From positions 36,937 to 100,936 of the forward strand of contig JACNKZ010000055.1 of assembly GCA_014381785.1 (NCBI GenBank): a stretch of DNA of 64,000 bases, given 5' to 3'. The notes under the pieces were generated by a model. It worked only from the letters and a program-made list of their open reading frames with translations, made no database searches and had not been told where the DNA came from. The stretch is from Kiritimatiellota bacterium. GTDB taxonomy: Bacteria; Verrucomicrobiota; Kiritimatiellia; Kiritimatiellales; Tichowtungiaceae. Positions within the stretch are counted from its first letter, which is position 1; each line of letters starts with the position of its first letter. Below, piece after piece: positions 11,025 to 20,248 of this stretch. Position numbers and translations under genes: made by a program.

Positions 11025-12289
11025 CCGATCTGCTCCACCATGTTCGCAATCACGCCGCGCTGGTCTTCCAGCACCTGCCGCGCCGCCGCGCCGAGCTCCG
11101 CGCGAGTTGGCTCATCGCCGAGAAGCTCATCGATCGTTTTTTCCAAGGTTTGGAAGTCTGCAACCTGCCGCAGGGCATTGGCGGAAAGAAAATCATCCAT
11201 AACGGACGGGAAGTTTTCCATATTGGGGCCGACCACAATCGGCCTGCCAAACAGTGCCGGCTCAATCGGATTCTGCCCGCCGTGCTTACACAGACTCTTG
11301 CCGACAAACACCACATCCGATGCGGCGTAAAAACTCATCAACTCCCCGGTGGTGTCGATCACCAGCACATCGGATTTCGATATATTCTGGCTACGAAGCG
11401 AGCAGGTCAACTCCTGCCCTTCGATGGCGCTGACAACATCATCGCGCCGTTCCGCGTGGCGCGGCACCAGCACTAGAAAGAGGTTCGGGTGTTTTTCGCG
11501 CAGGGTTTTATAGATTTTACACAGGGCCTCTTCTTCGCCCGGCCAGGTGGAGGCGCCGAGCAAAACGAGCGCGTCATCGGGAACCCCCGCCTGTTGCAAG
11601 ACCGCGCGAGCGGGCGCGGCGGCATCAGCGGCAGACGGTTGCAGATCGTACTTGGCCGTCCCGATCGCTTTTACCGTCTCGGGTCGTGCACCGAGGGCAA
11701 TCACTCGTTCCGCATCCTGCTGGCCCTGCATGCAGAACAGATCAATCATCTTCAGCAATGGATCGGTGAACAGGCGGATTTTTTTATAGCCGCCAAACGA
11801 GGAGTCCGAAATCCGTCCGTTGATCAACGCGACCGGAATATTCCTGCGCTGTGCCTCACGGATCATGTTCGGCCAGAACTCACACTCCACCAGAATTAAC
11901 CGCAGCGGGTTGAGCGCACTGAATACCCGTTTCATCACAAAGGGGAAATCGAGCGGGAAATAGATCAGCACATCGCGCGAATCGAGTTTCTGCTTCGCGA
12001 GCTTATGGCCGGTTGAGGTGTTGGTGCTGATAACGAAAAGTGCTTCCGGATGAACCTTGCGGTATTCCTCAACAAACCGAAGGGCCACAAAAAGCTCACC
12101 GACACTGACGGCATGAATCCAGATGTGGCGGCCTTCGGCCAACCGGGCCGTCGTGCCATGACCATACAGACCAAACCGCTGCTCAAAATGTTTCTTGTAG
12201 CCGCCGCGCCGCGCCATGCGCGACAGAAACTTCGGCAGCATCAGCAAAAACGCCAACGGAAAAAGTAAGTTATATAAAATCCAGATCAT
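11021..12289 (-). CDS. waaA: 3-deoxy-D-manno-octulosonic acid transferase
   Basis: 'IWIHAVSVGELFVA', 'GASTWPGEEE', 'VGKSLCKHGGQNPIEPA'. Confidence 0.95.
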   Translation of the reverse strand: MIWILYNLLFPLAFLLMLPKFLSRMARRGGYKKHFEQRFGLYGHGTTARLAEGRHIWIHAVSVGELFVALRFVEEYRKVHPEALFVISTNTSTGHKLAKQKLDSRDVLIYFPLDFPFVMKRVFSALNPLRLILVECEFWPNMIREAQRRNIPVALINGRISDSSFGGYKKIRLFTDPLLKMIDLFCMQGQQDAERVIALGARPETVKAIGTAKYDLQPSAADAAAPARAVLQQAGVPDDALVLLGASTWPGEEEALCKIYKTLREKHPNLFLVLVPRHAERRDDVVSAIEGQELTCSLRSQNISKSDVLVIDTTGELMSFYAASDVVFVGKSLCKHGGQNPIEPALFGRPIVVGPNMENFPSVMDDFLSANALRQVADFQTLEKTIDELLGDEPTRAELGAAARQVLEDQRGVIANMVEQIG

Positions 12290-12367
12290 TCGAAGTTCAG
12301 AGTTCAGAGTTCAAAAAAAGAGTTTCCAACATTCCATCATCAATCGGCAATCATAAATCGGAAATGT

Positions 12368-13315
12368 CTACGCTCTCGGATGGGCTTCTTCGTAGACGCG
12401 CTTGAGCTTTTCGATGGAGACATGGGTGTAGATCTGGGTGGTGGAGAGGCTGGCGTGACCGAGCAGTTCCTGCACGCTGCGCAGGTCGGCACCGTTATCG
12501 AGCAGGTGCGTGGCAAAGCTGTGACGCAGCGCATGCGGGGAAATGGACGGTTTGAGCCCGCAGTAGGCCACATATTTTTTGACCATGCGCTCAATGGAGC
12601 GCGCAGTAAGCGGTCCGCCGTTCTTATTGAGAAACACCACGGTGCGCGGGGCGCCTTTCTGTCCCAGTGCGTTCCAAACCTCGGAACGCATAGAGAGTGC
12701 GTTCTGCAGCGCGATCTCGGCCGGACGTCCGAGCGGACAGAGCCGCTCCTTCTTGCCTTTACCCAGCACGTTGACAATGCCGGACAGAATATCGATCTGG
12801 CTCTCCTTCATGCCGACCAGCTCGCCGACGCGCATGCCGGTGCTGTAAAGCACTTCAAGAATGGCGGTGTCGCGCACAGGAACATATTCATCAAACAGGC
12901 TCTTCTTCGGCTTTTCTCTGGCAAAGGCGTGCGGAGCCGCCAACAGCTGATCGACTTCGCCCACGGAGAGCACAGCAGGCAGATAGCTTCCTTTTTTCGG
13001 CAGAGGCAGTCCGCTGAACGGGTTGAGCGCCACATATTCCTCGCGCACCAGAAATTTGTAGAACGAGCGCAATGCGGAAAGTTTGCGCCCGGTCGTCGTC
13101 GGCGCCATGTCCAGCTTTTGAAAAAAGACGAGGAACTTGCGGGCGGCGAAGCGGTCGGCCTCTTTCCAACGGTACGGCGGCTTTGCCTCGTCGCCCCAGA
13201 TCAGCCCGACAAACTGGCGGATATCCATCAGATAATTAGAAATCGTATGCTCGGATGCGTTTTTCTCCCCTTGCAGATACTGCACAAAATGTTCAACACA
13301 CGGATCCATCCGCAC
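12368..13315 (-). CDS. xerC: Tyrosine recombinase XerC/XerD
   Basis: 'YSTGMRVGELVGM', 'SPHALRHSFATHLLDNGADLRSVQELLGHASLSTTQIYTHV'. Confidence 0.93.
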   Translation of the reverse strand: MRMDPCVEHFVQYLQGEKNASEHTISNYLMDIRQFVGLIWGDEAKPPYRWKEADRFAARKFLVFFQKLDMAPTTTGRKLSALRSFYKFLVREEYVALNPFSGLPLPKKGSYLPAVLSVGEVDQLLAAPHAFAREKPKKSLFDEYVPVRDTAILEVLYSTGMRVGELVGMKESQIDILSGIVNVLGKGKKERLCPLGRPAEIALQNALSMRSEVWNALGQKGAPRTVVFLNKNGGPLTARSIERMVKKYVAYCGLKPSISPHALRHSFATHLLDNGADLRSVQELLGHASLSTTQIYTHVSIEKLKRVYEEAHPRA

Positions 13316-13329
13316 AAATTACACCGGTT

Positions 13330-13439
13330 TTCCAAACATTGGAAAAAGATTCACCACGGAACACACTAAAACCACAGAAAGTTCCAAGGTTTGGAAGCAG
13401 GTTGAGCCTGCACCCATCGTTTTGCCCAACCCTTGGAAA
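13330..13439. repeat. xerC-topA intergenic cluster of TTCCAAKGNTTGGAA palindromes (13330-13344, 13382-13396, degenerate 13424-13438)
   Basis: TTCCAAACATTGGAA and TTCCAAGGTTTGGAA, 52 bp apart; degenerate copy 42 bp further. Confidence 0.9.
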
Positions 13440-13455
13440 CATTTATGCCGTCAAA

Positions 13456-15924
13456 CTATGCCTTTTTCTCTTTGGGAACGGGCAGGCCGAGTTCTTCGCG
13501 AACGGCTTCGTAGGCCGGAATCTGAGCGGCATAGCGGCCGATCATTTTCTTGAGCGCGGCGACCTGGCGTTCGGAGAGTGTGCCTTTGCCGTCGAACTGG
13601 GTGGAGAGCGATTCGTAGAAGTCGGCATCGTTGAATTCGCGCTTACCGCGTTTAACCGGCGGGTTCCATGTTTCGATGGTTTTGCACAGCTCGATCAGTT
13701 TGCTGATTTCACCGGCGGCTTCGGAGTTGTCTTTCACTTGGAGGCCGAGGTCTTCCTTAACCTGCTCGAAGTTATCGATCTGCTTGGAGTATTTAACGAG
13801 CAGGGTGTCAAGTGCGCCGACCTGACGGTCGGAAAGGCGTTTACCGCCCTGCACCTGCTGCTTGAGCGATTCAATAAATTTGCCGTCGTCGTAGGTGCGT
13901 TTGCCCACTTTGCGCGGCTCGTCGAAATCGAGCCCTTCGAGCAGGGCGATCTTTTTGCCGGTTTCGGTGCGGGGCGCTTCCGGTTTTTCGAGTTTTAGCT
14001 CAGTGACGGTTTCCTGCTGCATCTGTTCTATATATTTACAGGCGAGCCCGAAAATCATCTGCTGCTGACGCGCAGTGATTTTTCCGTCTTCTTTAAATTT
14101 TTCAGTGACAGATTGGACGATCTCTTTGTCGTCGTAAGTGCGGCGTCCGCGCTTGACGGGCTCGGCCCATTCGGCGACCTGCTCGAGGGCCTTAAGCACC
14201 CCTTCGGTCTCTTCCGGCTCGGCCATATCTTTGGCGCCTTCGAGCCATTCAAGAAACTGGTCGTAGAATGTTTTCATCATGTCGGTCCAGTCGACGGAGC
14301 CCTCTTCAACCTTGTCGAGCTTCTCCTCCATTTCGGCGGTGAATTTGACATTGAAGAGCGGATCGAGCGATTTGACGAGGAAGTCGTTCACGCGCATCCC
14401 GGATTCTGTCGGGATGAGCTGGCGTTTTTCTTTGTTCACATATTCACGCTTCTCAATGGTGGAAAGTGTCTGTGCATAGGTGGACGGACGGCCGACGCCA
14501 TTTTCTTCGAGCGCTTTAATGAGCGAGGGCTCTGAGTAACGCGCCGGGGGCTTGGTGAATTTCTGTTCGCCGGTCCACTCGAGGCAGTCGAGGTTTTCGC
14601 CTTCGCTCAGCGGCGGCAGCTTGGCCTCGGCATCATCATCTTCGCCCTCTTTCTTTGTATCGGCGGCGGCTTCGATGCCGCTGGCGCGCATGTAACCGGG
14701 GAAGATGACTTCGGAGGCGGTGGCGCGGAACATATACGTGTTCTCGCCGTCGGTTTCGACTTCGGCGGTGCGGCGGGCAATTTTCGCCGGAACCATCTGG
14801 CTGGCTACGAAGCGTTCCCAGATCAGCTTGTAGAGTTTGGCTTCGTCTTTTTCGAGACCGCTGACAGACTGCGGCGTCTTGGAAACTTCGGTCGGGCGGA
14901 TGGCTTCATGAGCCTCCTGTGCGCCGCCTTTGCTTTTGTAGAAGTTCGGTTTTTCGGGCAGATATTCCGCACCGTACTCAGCAGAAACAAAGGATGCGCA
15001 CTCTTCCTGCGCGCTTTTGGCGATGTTGAACGAGTCGGTTCGCATGTAGGTGATCAACCCGTTTTCGTAAAGTCCCTGCGCAATGCGCATGGTGCGCGCC
15101 GGGGCGAAGCCGCAGACACTGGAGGCCGCCTGCTGAATGGTGGAGGTGATGAACGGGGCATACGCTTTGCGTTGAACCGTCTTTTCGATGACACGCTCAA
15201 CGTGCAGTTTGCTCGCTTCGAGCTCCGCACGGATTTTTTCGGCCTGTTCTCCACCTTTCACTTCGGCTTTTTCGCCGTTAATTTTCGCCAGTTTAACGGA
15301 GAACGGATCGACCGGCGCAACCTGCTTGCGGACGTTGGCGCCCAGCACCCAGTATTCTTCCGGATTAAAATCCTGAATTTCCTTTTCGCGTTCGCAGACA
15401 AGCCGCAGGGCAACCGATTGCACACGGCCGGCACTGACGCCGCCTTTCACCTGCTTCCACAGCAACGGGCTGACCTTGAAGCCGACCAGGCGGTCGAGTA
15501 CGCGGCGCGCCTGCTGCGAGTTGACGCGGTTCATATCCATTTCACCCGGATGGGCAAACGCCTCGGTGATGGCGGATTTGGTGATCTCATTATAGGTGAC
15601 GCGGCTGAAGTTCTCTTCCGGAATAATTCCTTTGAGCAGTTCAAACAGATGCCAGGCGATGGCCTCCCCTTCGCGGTCGGGGTCGGGAGCGAGATAAACA
15701 TGGTCGCATTTTTTGGCGGCGGCCTTCAGCTCGGTGATCACCTTGGCACGGCCGGTGGTGTTCACATATTCTGGTGCGAATGCGTTATCGACATCCACGC
15801 CGAGCTTTTTCGGCGGCAGGTCGCGCACATGGCCCATGGAGGCTTTGACAATATAATCGTCGCCCAGATATTTATTAATCGTCTTCGCCTTTGCGGGGGA
15901 CTCCACAATCACCAGTTTTTTCAT
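13456..15924 (-). CDS. topA: DNA topoisomerase I with repeated non-zinc-finger C-terminus
   Basis: 'KKLVIVESPAKAKTINKYLG', 'APDPDREGEAIAWHL', 'YMRTDS'. Confidence 0.97.
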   Translation of the reverse strand: MKKLVIVESPAKAKTINKYLGDDYIVKASMGHVRDLPPKKLGVDVDNAFAPEYVNTTGRAKVITELKAAAKKCDHVYLAPDPDREGEAIAWHLFELLKGIIPEENFSRVTYNEITKSAITEAFAHPGEMDMNRVNSQQARRVLDRLVGFKVSPLLWKQVKGGVSAGRVQSVALRLVCEREKEIQDFNPEEYWVLGANVRKQVAPVDPFSVKLAKINGEKAEVKGGEQAEKIRAELEASKLHVERVIEKTVQRKAYAPFITSTIQQAASSVCGFAPARTMRIAQGLYENGLITYMRTDSFNIAKSAQEECASFVSAEYGAEYLPEKPNFYKSKGGAQEAHEAIRPTEVSKTPQSVSGLEKDEAKLYKLIWERFVASQMVPAKIARRTAEVETDGENTYMFRATASEVIFPGYMRASGIEAAADTKKEGEDDDAEAKLPPLSEGENLDCLEWTGEQKFTKPPARYSEPSLIKALEENGVGRPSTYAQTLSTIEKREYVNKEKRQLIPTESGMRVNDFLVKSLDPLFNVKFTAEMEEKLDKVEEGSVDWTDMMKTFYDQFLEWLEGAKDMAEPEETEGVLKALEQVAEWAEPVKRGRRTYDDKEIVQSVTEKFKEDGKITARQQQMIFGLACKYIEQMQQETVTELKLEKPEAPRTETGKKIALLEGLDFDEPRKVGKRTYDDGKFIESLKQQVQGGKRLSDRQVGALDTLLVKYSKQIDNFEQVKEDLGLQVKDNSEAAGEISKLIELCKTIETWNPPVKRGKREFNDADFYESLSTQFDGKGTLSERQVAALKKMIGRYAAQIPAYEAVREELGLPVPKEKKA

Positions 15925-15959
15925 AAAAGTTCCTTTTCAACCGCTTTCTGGCGGCTCAT

Positions 15960-17078
15960 CTAACCTCTTAAATCGTCAGCCAGCTCAACCACGCGACCCG
16001 GCAGCATGTTCACCACTCGTTTCATCTCCAATCCGAGCAGCACGCCGCTGATTTCAGCACTCGTCATTCCGACTTCGCGCGCCAGACTGTCGATGTCCAG
16101 TGCCCCCGGCCAGAGGGCTTCCACCAGCTTCTTTTCCTCCTCTGAAAGCGGCACTTCCGGCCGCGCCGAGGGCTGTTTTTTGGGCTCTTTCAGCTCTCCC
16201 GGAGGAATCAAAAGCTCGAACTCTTCTAATATATCACCCACATTGTCGACCAATTTCGCTCCGTTTTTTATTAAACAGTTGGTTCCTTTAGCCGACGGAT
16301 GGTCAATCCGGCCCGGAATGGCGAAGACACTGCGCCCCTGCTCCAGCGCGGCATCGGCGGTGTGCAGCGACCCGCTTTTGAAGCCCGCTTCGACCACCAA
16401 AACCCCCTGCGAGAGGCCGCTGATAATCCGGTTGCGGTAAGGAAACGTCTGGCGATCCGCCTGCCGCCCGAGCGGATATTCGCTGATGACCGCGCCGTGC
16501 TGCGCAATGGCATCGGCCAGCTCGGCGTTTTCCGGCGGATAGAGCTGATCAATCGCCGCGCCCAGTACCGCGATTGTTCTGCCTTTGGCTTTGAGCGCGC
16601 CCTGATGCGCCGCCGTATCAATTCCCCGCGCCAGCCCGCTTACAATCGTGAAGCCGGTCTGCGCCAGTTGATAGGCCATGCGGTCGGCGACATTCAATCC
16701 GTAATGCGTGGCCTTACGTGAGCCGACCATTCCGAGCGACAGGTTATCGGCAGGCAGAAACGAGCCGCGCACATACAGCGCAAGCGGTGGGTCGTGAATC
16801 ATTTTGAGTGCCTCGGGATATTCGTCGTCAAGCGACGTCACAATCCGAATACCGAGTTCTTCGGTCTTTTCGATTTCTTCGGACGCATCAATCTGCGTGC
16901 GCTGTTCTAGAATAGAATAACGCAGCTTCTCTCCTATCCCTCGAACGCTCTGCAGCTCATCGCCATCCGCCTCGAAGACCGCTTGCGGCGAACCCAGAAA
17001 ATCGATCAGGGCCCGGACTTTGATTGGCCCGAGCCCCTCCATCATGTTCAAGGCGATATATGCTTCACGGCTTGTCAT
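15960..17078 (-). CDS. dprA: DNA-processing protein DprA
   Basis: 'LSLGMVGSRKATHYGL', 'VSGLARGIDTAAHQGAL', 'FKSGSLHTADAALEQGR'. Confidence 0.95.
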   Translation of the reverse strand: MTSREAYIALNMMEGLGPIKVRALIDFLGSPQAVFEADGDELQSVRGIGEKLRYSILEQRTQIDASEEIEKTEELGIRIVTSLDDEYPEALKMIHDPPLALYVRGSFLPADNLSLGMVGSRKATHYGLNVADRMAYQLAQTGFTIVSGLARGIDTAAHQGALKAKGRTIAVLGAAIDQLYPPENAELADAIAQHGAVISEYPLGRQADRQTFPYRNRIISGLSQGVLVVEAGFKSGSLHTADAALEQGRSVFAIPGRIDHPSAKGTNCLIKNGAKLVDNVGDILEEFELLIPPGELKEPKKQPSARPEVPLSEEEKKLVEALWPGALDIDSLAREVGMTSAEISGVLLGLEMKRVVNMLPGRVVELADDLRG

Positions 17079-17244
17079 GTAATATTACTATTCCCCTCTG
17101 TAACGGTCACCAACTTGAAAATCTACAAGTCCACACACCTCAAGGGCTTTTCTCCTACATAAACGAGGAACCGAAAACCCCTAGACTTTATACAGTCTAT
17201 CTCCTACACTTCGTCAGAATTCAAGTTAAATGGAAGGATATGGT

Positions 17245-18423
17245 ATGCGGACGGGGTTTATCTTCTTTGTTTTTTTATTTTTCGCAACCGTTTCAACACA
17301 AGCTCAGGAAACCAACTCTGCTCCTCTGACCAATGATTCTCCAGTTGAAAAAGAAGAAACTGACAACTCTCCCTCATCAGATACTGAACAACCGAAAGAA
17401 GCAATTGTCCCAATAGAGGATTATCTGTTTACCGTACAGGATGACGGGCGAGATATTGCCTCGGCATTTCTATGCAAGGATGAAGAAGACGTCTGGATGG
17501 TTACCAGCTACCACGTCATTGAGGGTGCGGAGGAAATTGAGTTCATCAACATGAGTGATCCCGACTGCACCTTTTCGCTGCCTGCTGAAATTCAAGTGGC
17601 AATAGACCGTGATGCAATCCGCTTTGCTGTTGATCACCCGGATGGGCTCGCGATTTCTGACACCTTTAGCTTTGGTGACGAGGTTGTTGCTTTCGGAAAC
17701 AGCGATGGCCGAGGTGTTATCACGCGGAATGCAGGTGAAATCATTGGCATGGGCAGCGGAGAAATCGAAGTGGATTGCGCCATTATTCCCGGCAACAGTG
17801 GCGGACCTGTTATCGATATAAATCAAAATGTTCTGGGCGTCGCGGCTTATATCGTTCCCTCCGAGTCCGAACAGATCGAAGACGCCCTCAAAGAGGCAGG
17901 TGCGGGTGAAAGGGCCATGCTAACTCAAAGAAAAGCCGTGCTGAAAGGAACCCGCTATGGTGAGACGCGGCGATTCGCTGTTCAGATTAAAGATGTCACA
18001 TGGCAGCCGGTCGCACAGGAAGAACTGGATGCCTTTTATGAAGTGAAATTGGCGGTGAATGATGCATTCGATACCATGCGAAATGTTATTTATTATGGGC
18101 ACGAATTATCAGTAGAAAATGGCGGCCACGGCAAGTTTCTCTCTTCAAGCTGGGTTGAGGACTATGAAAGTGAGATAAAGCGAAAAGCCGAACCCTATTA
18201 CAATCGCGCGAAGCAAGAATACGTATGCTATTACAACGTTTCAGATAAAACCCGGAAAGAGTGGTTTAACGACCTGGCCAATGCCGGCAGAAGACGATCA
18301 AGAAAAATCGAGAAAGCCATAGCCTCCCTCTCAGCCACTTACCTGATTGATCAGGCGAATGATTTAAACAACCAGCTTTCCTCGGCGTCCGACGCCCTCA
18401 AAGAGATAAGCAGAAGAGATTAA
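17245..18423 (+). CDS. Secreted trypsin-like serine protease domain protein
   Basis: Signal peptide 'MRTGFIFFVFLFFATVSTQAQ'; 'VTSYHVIEG' and 'IPGNSGGPVI'. Confidence 0.75.
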   Translation: MRTGFIFFVFLFFATVSTQAQETNSAPLTNDSPVEKEETDNSPSSDTEQPKEAIVPIEDYLFTVQDDGRDIASAFLCKDEEDVWMVTSYHVIEGAEEIEFINMSDPDCTFSLPAEIQVAIDRDAIRFAVDHPDGLAISDTFSFGDEVVAFGNSDGRGVITRNAGEIIGMGSGEIEVDCAIIPGNSGGPVIDINQNVLGVAAYIVPSESEQIEDALKEAGAGERAMLTQRKAVLKGTRYGETRRFAVQIKDVTWQPVAQEELDAFYEVKLAVNDAFDTMRNVIYYGHELSVENGGHGKFLSSSWVEDYESEIKRKAEPYYNRAKQEYVCYYNVSDKTRKEWFNDLANAGRRRSRKIEKAIASLSATYLIDQANDLNNQLSSASDALKEISRRD

Positions 18424-18464
18424 GAGCCCCCTCGAAAGCTCAAAATCCACCAGGGCTTTCTGCT

Positions 18465-19073
18465 CTATTTTATTCCAGGCCGTTTTCTTTTCGCTGAAAA
18501 CAGCTCCATCTGTGACTCCCTGAGCAACCCGTGTGTTTTGAGGATGCGCAGGATCTGGAGCAGATCCGATTTCTCATAGTTTTTGGCGACATCAAGGTGC
18601 TCCACCAGCTCAAGCAGCATGGTGCGGAACGAGAGGACGCCGTCGACACCGTTTTCACGCATCATCGCCAAGGTTTCTTCATGCAGATCGGCGGAGGCGG
18701 TCAGGTCGGAGACGCAGAGGATTTTAGTGACAGAGCCCGGCCCGAGAATTTTGCGCGCCTCTTTGGTAACCGGCAGTTCGGTAAAGCGGAAAATCTCCGG
18801 ACTCTTTTTGAGCGTCGCCGGGCTGAAGCGATCCGTGTGCCAGCCGCGGATACTCACCACCGCCCGCTGCACCTTGGCCAGATTTTTAGAATCCCAAACC
18901 ACTTCCTTCGGGGTATTAAACACTCCGGCCTGGCCGGGGCGGGTGATGAGCAGGTCGATCTCCTCGACATCGTGTTTATGGCGCGCAACCACCTGATGCT
19001 TGTTGGGCTGAATGACAAAAAACCCGAGCGTCTCAAAATACTCGCGAACAATCAGCTCATTGACCGATGCCAT
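18465..19073 (-). CDS. Uncharacterised protein, possible PD-(D/E)XK nuclease-like core
   Basis: 'HKHDVEEIDLLITRP...EVVWDSKN' (E-x-D...D-x-K pattern); overlaps aroB 3' end by 17 nt. Confidence 0.55.
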   Translation of the reverse strand: MASVNELIVREYFETLGFFVIQPNKHQVVARHKHDVEEIDLLITRPGQAGVFNTPKEVVWDSKNLAKVQRAVVSIRGWHTDRFSPATLKKSPEIFRFTELPVTKEARKILGPGSVTKILCVSDLTASADLHEETLAMMRENGVDGVLSFRTMLLELVEHLDVAKNYEKSDLLQILRILKTHGLLRESQMELFSAKRKRPGIK

Positions 19074-20199
19074 TCCAGACCTCCTCCATCAGCTCTTCAG
19101 GAACTTCGCATCCGAAATCGACATGCCCGATCCGGTCTGCGAGCACAAACTTCGGCAGGCCGCCGACTGTTTTCTTGTCGACCGCCATCGCGGCGCGCAA
19201 ATCGCTCCACGCCAGCCTGCCCCGCCGAAGGCCTTGGGGCCCCGGCGCCGCAACCGGCAGAGCCAGTGCGGCGAGCAGGTTTTCAATGCGGTCGGATTCT
19301 TCAACCAAAAGTCCTTTGAGAGCCACCGAGAGGCGCGCGGCATAGACCATGCCGATTGCAACCGCCTCGCCATGGAGATATTCGCCGTAGCCCGCCGCGT
19401 TTTCGATGGCGTGCCCCAGCGTGTGCCCAAAATTTAAAATGCCGCGCAACCCGCCTTCGCGTTCGTCCTGACGAACCACTTCGGCTTTGATCTCGCAGCA
19501 CTTGGAAATTATTTTCCCAAGGCAGCCTGAGTCTGCACCCCTGTTTTTTTCCGAACATTGGAAAAATGATTGCCCGCCGGTGCTACCGGCTTCCAAGGAT
19601 TGGAAAAGTTCTTCGTCCCAGATGACGCCGTATTTGACGACTTCGCTCATGCCGGCGGCCAGCTCGCGTTCCGGCAGCGTTTTGAGCGTATCGAGGTCGA
19701 CCATCACCAACTCGGGTTGATGAAATGCGCCGACGAGGTTTTTGCCAGCCGGAATGTTGATGCCGGTTTTGCCGCCGACGGAGCTGTCGACCATCGCCAG
19801 CAGCGAGGTCGGCACCTGCACAAATTGGATGCCGCGCAGCCAGCTGGCGGCGGCGAAGCCGGTCAGGTCGCCTATGACGCCGCCGCCGAGCGCGACCATA
19901 AAGCATTTACGGTCGAGCCGGGTTTCGGCCGCCTTGGCGTAGAGATTCATCAACTGCGCCTGGCACTTGGTCGGCTCACCGGCGGGAAGCACTTCAAGAA
20001 CCGGGTCGAATCCGGCTTTTTCCAAGGTTTGGAAAACGGTGTCAGCGTAGAGCGGCGCGACGTTTTCGTCGGAGACAATCAGGCAACGTCCGGTCAGCCC
20101 GGCGGCTTTGCAGGCATCACCCAGAGTGTCAAGAATTCCCGATCCGATGCGGATGGGGTATGAGCGGTCGCCAAGGTCTACTGTTACGTCGTGTGTCAT
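19057..20199 (-). CDS. aroB: 3-dehydroquinate synthase, with unusual internal segment
   Basis: 'QVPTSLLAMVDSSVGGKTGINIPAGKNLVGAFHQP', 'NFGHTLGHAIENA.GYGEYLHGEAVAIGM'. Confidence 0.95.
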   Translation of the reverse strand: MTHDVTVDLGDRSYPIRIGSGILDTLGDACKAAGLTGRCLIVSDENVAPLYADTVFQTLEKAGFDPVLEVLPAGEPTKCQAQLMNLYAKAAETRLDRKCFMVALGGGVIGDLTGFAAASWLRGIQFVQVPTSLLAMVDSSVGGKTGINIPAGKNLVGAFHQPELVMVDLDTLKTLPERELAAGMSEVVKYGVIWDEELFQSLEAGSTGGQSFFQCSEKNRGADSGCLGKIISKCCEIKAEVVRQDEREGGLRGILNFGHTLGHAIENAAGYGEYLHGEAVAIGMVYAARLSVALKGLLVEESDRIENLLAALALPVAAPGPQGLRRGRLAWSDLRAAMAVDKKTVGGLPKFVLADRIGHVDFGCEVPEELMEEVWNGIGQ

Positions 20200-20248
20200 A
20201 GACTTCGGACGCTACTTAAAGAAGGCTTGAGGTTCAATCCTTCTTTTT

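Noticed and set aside
12368-13315. Tyrosine recombinase as sign of an integron or prophage
   Set aside because: XerC/D-type housekeeping recombinase next to topA and dprA, a common bacterial arrangement; no att sites or phage genes nearby.
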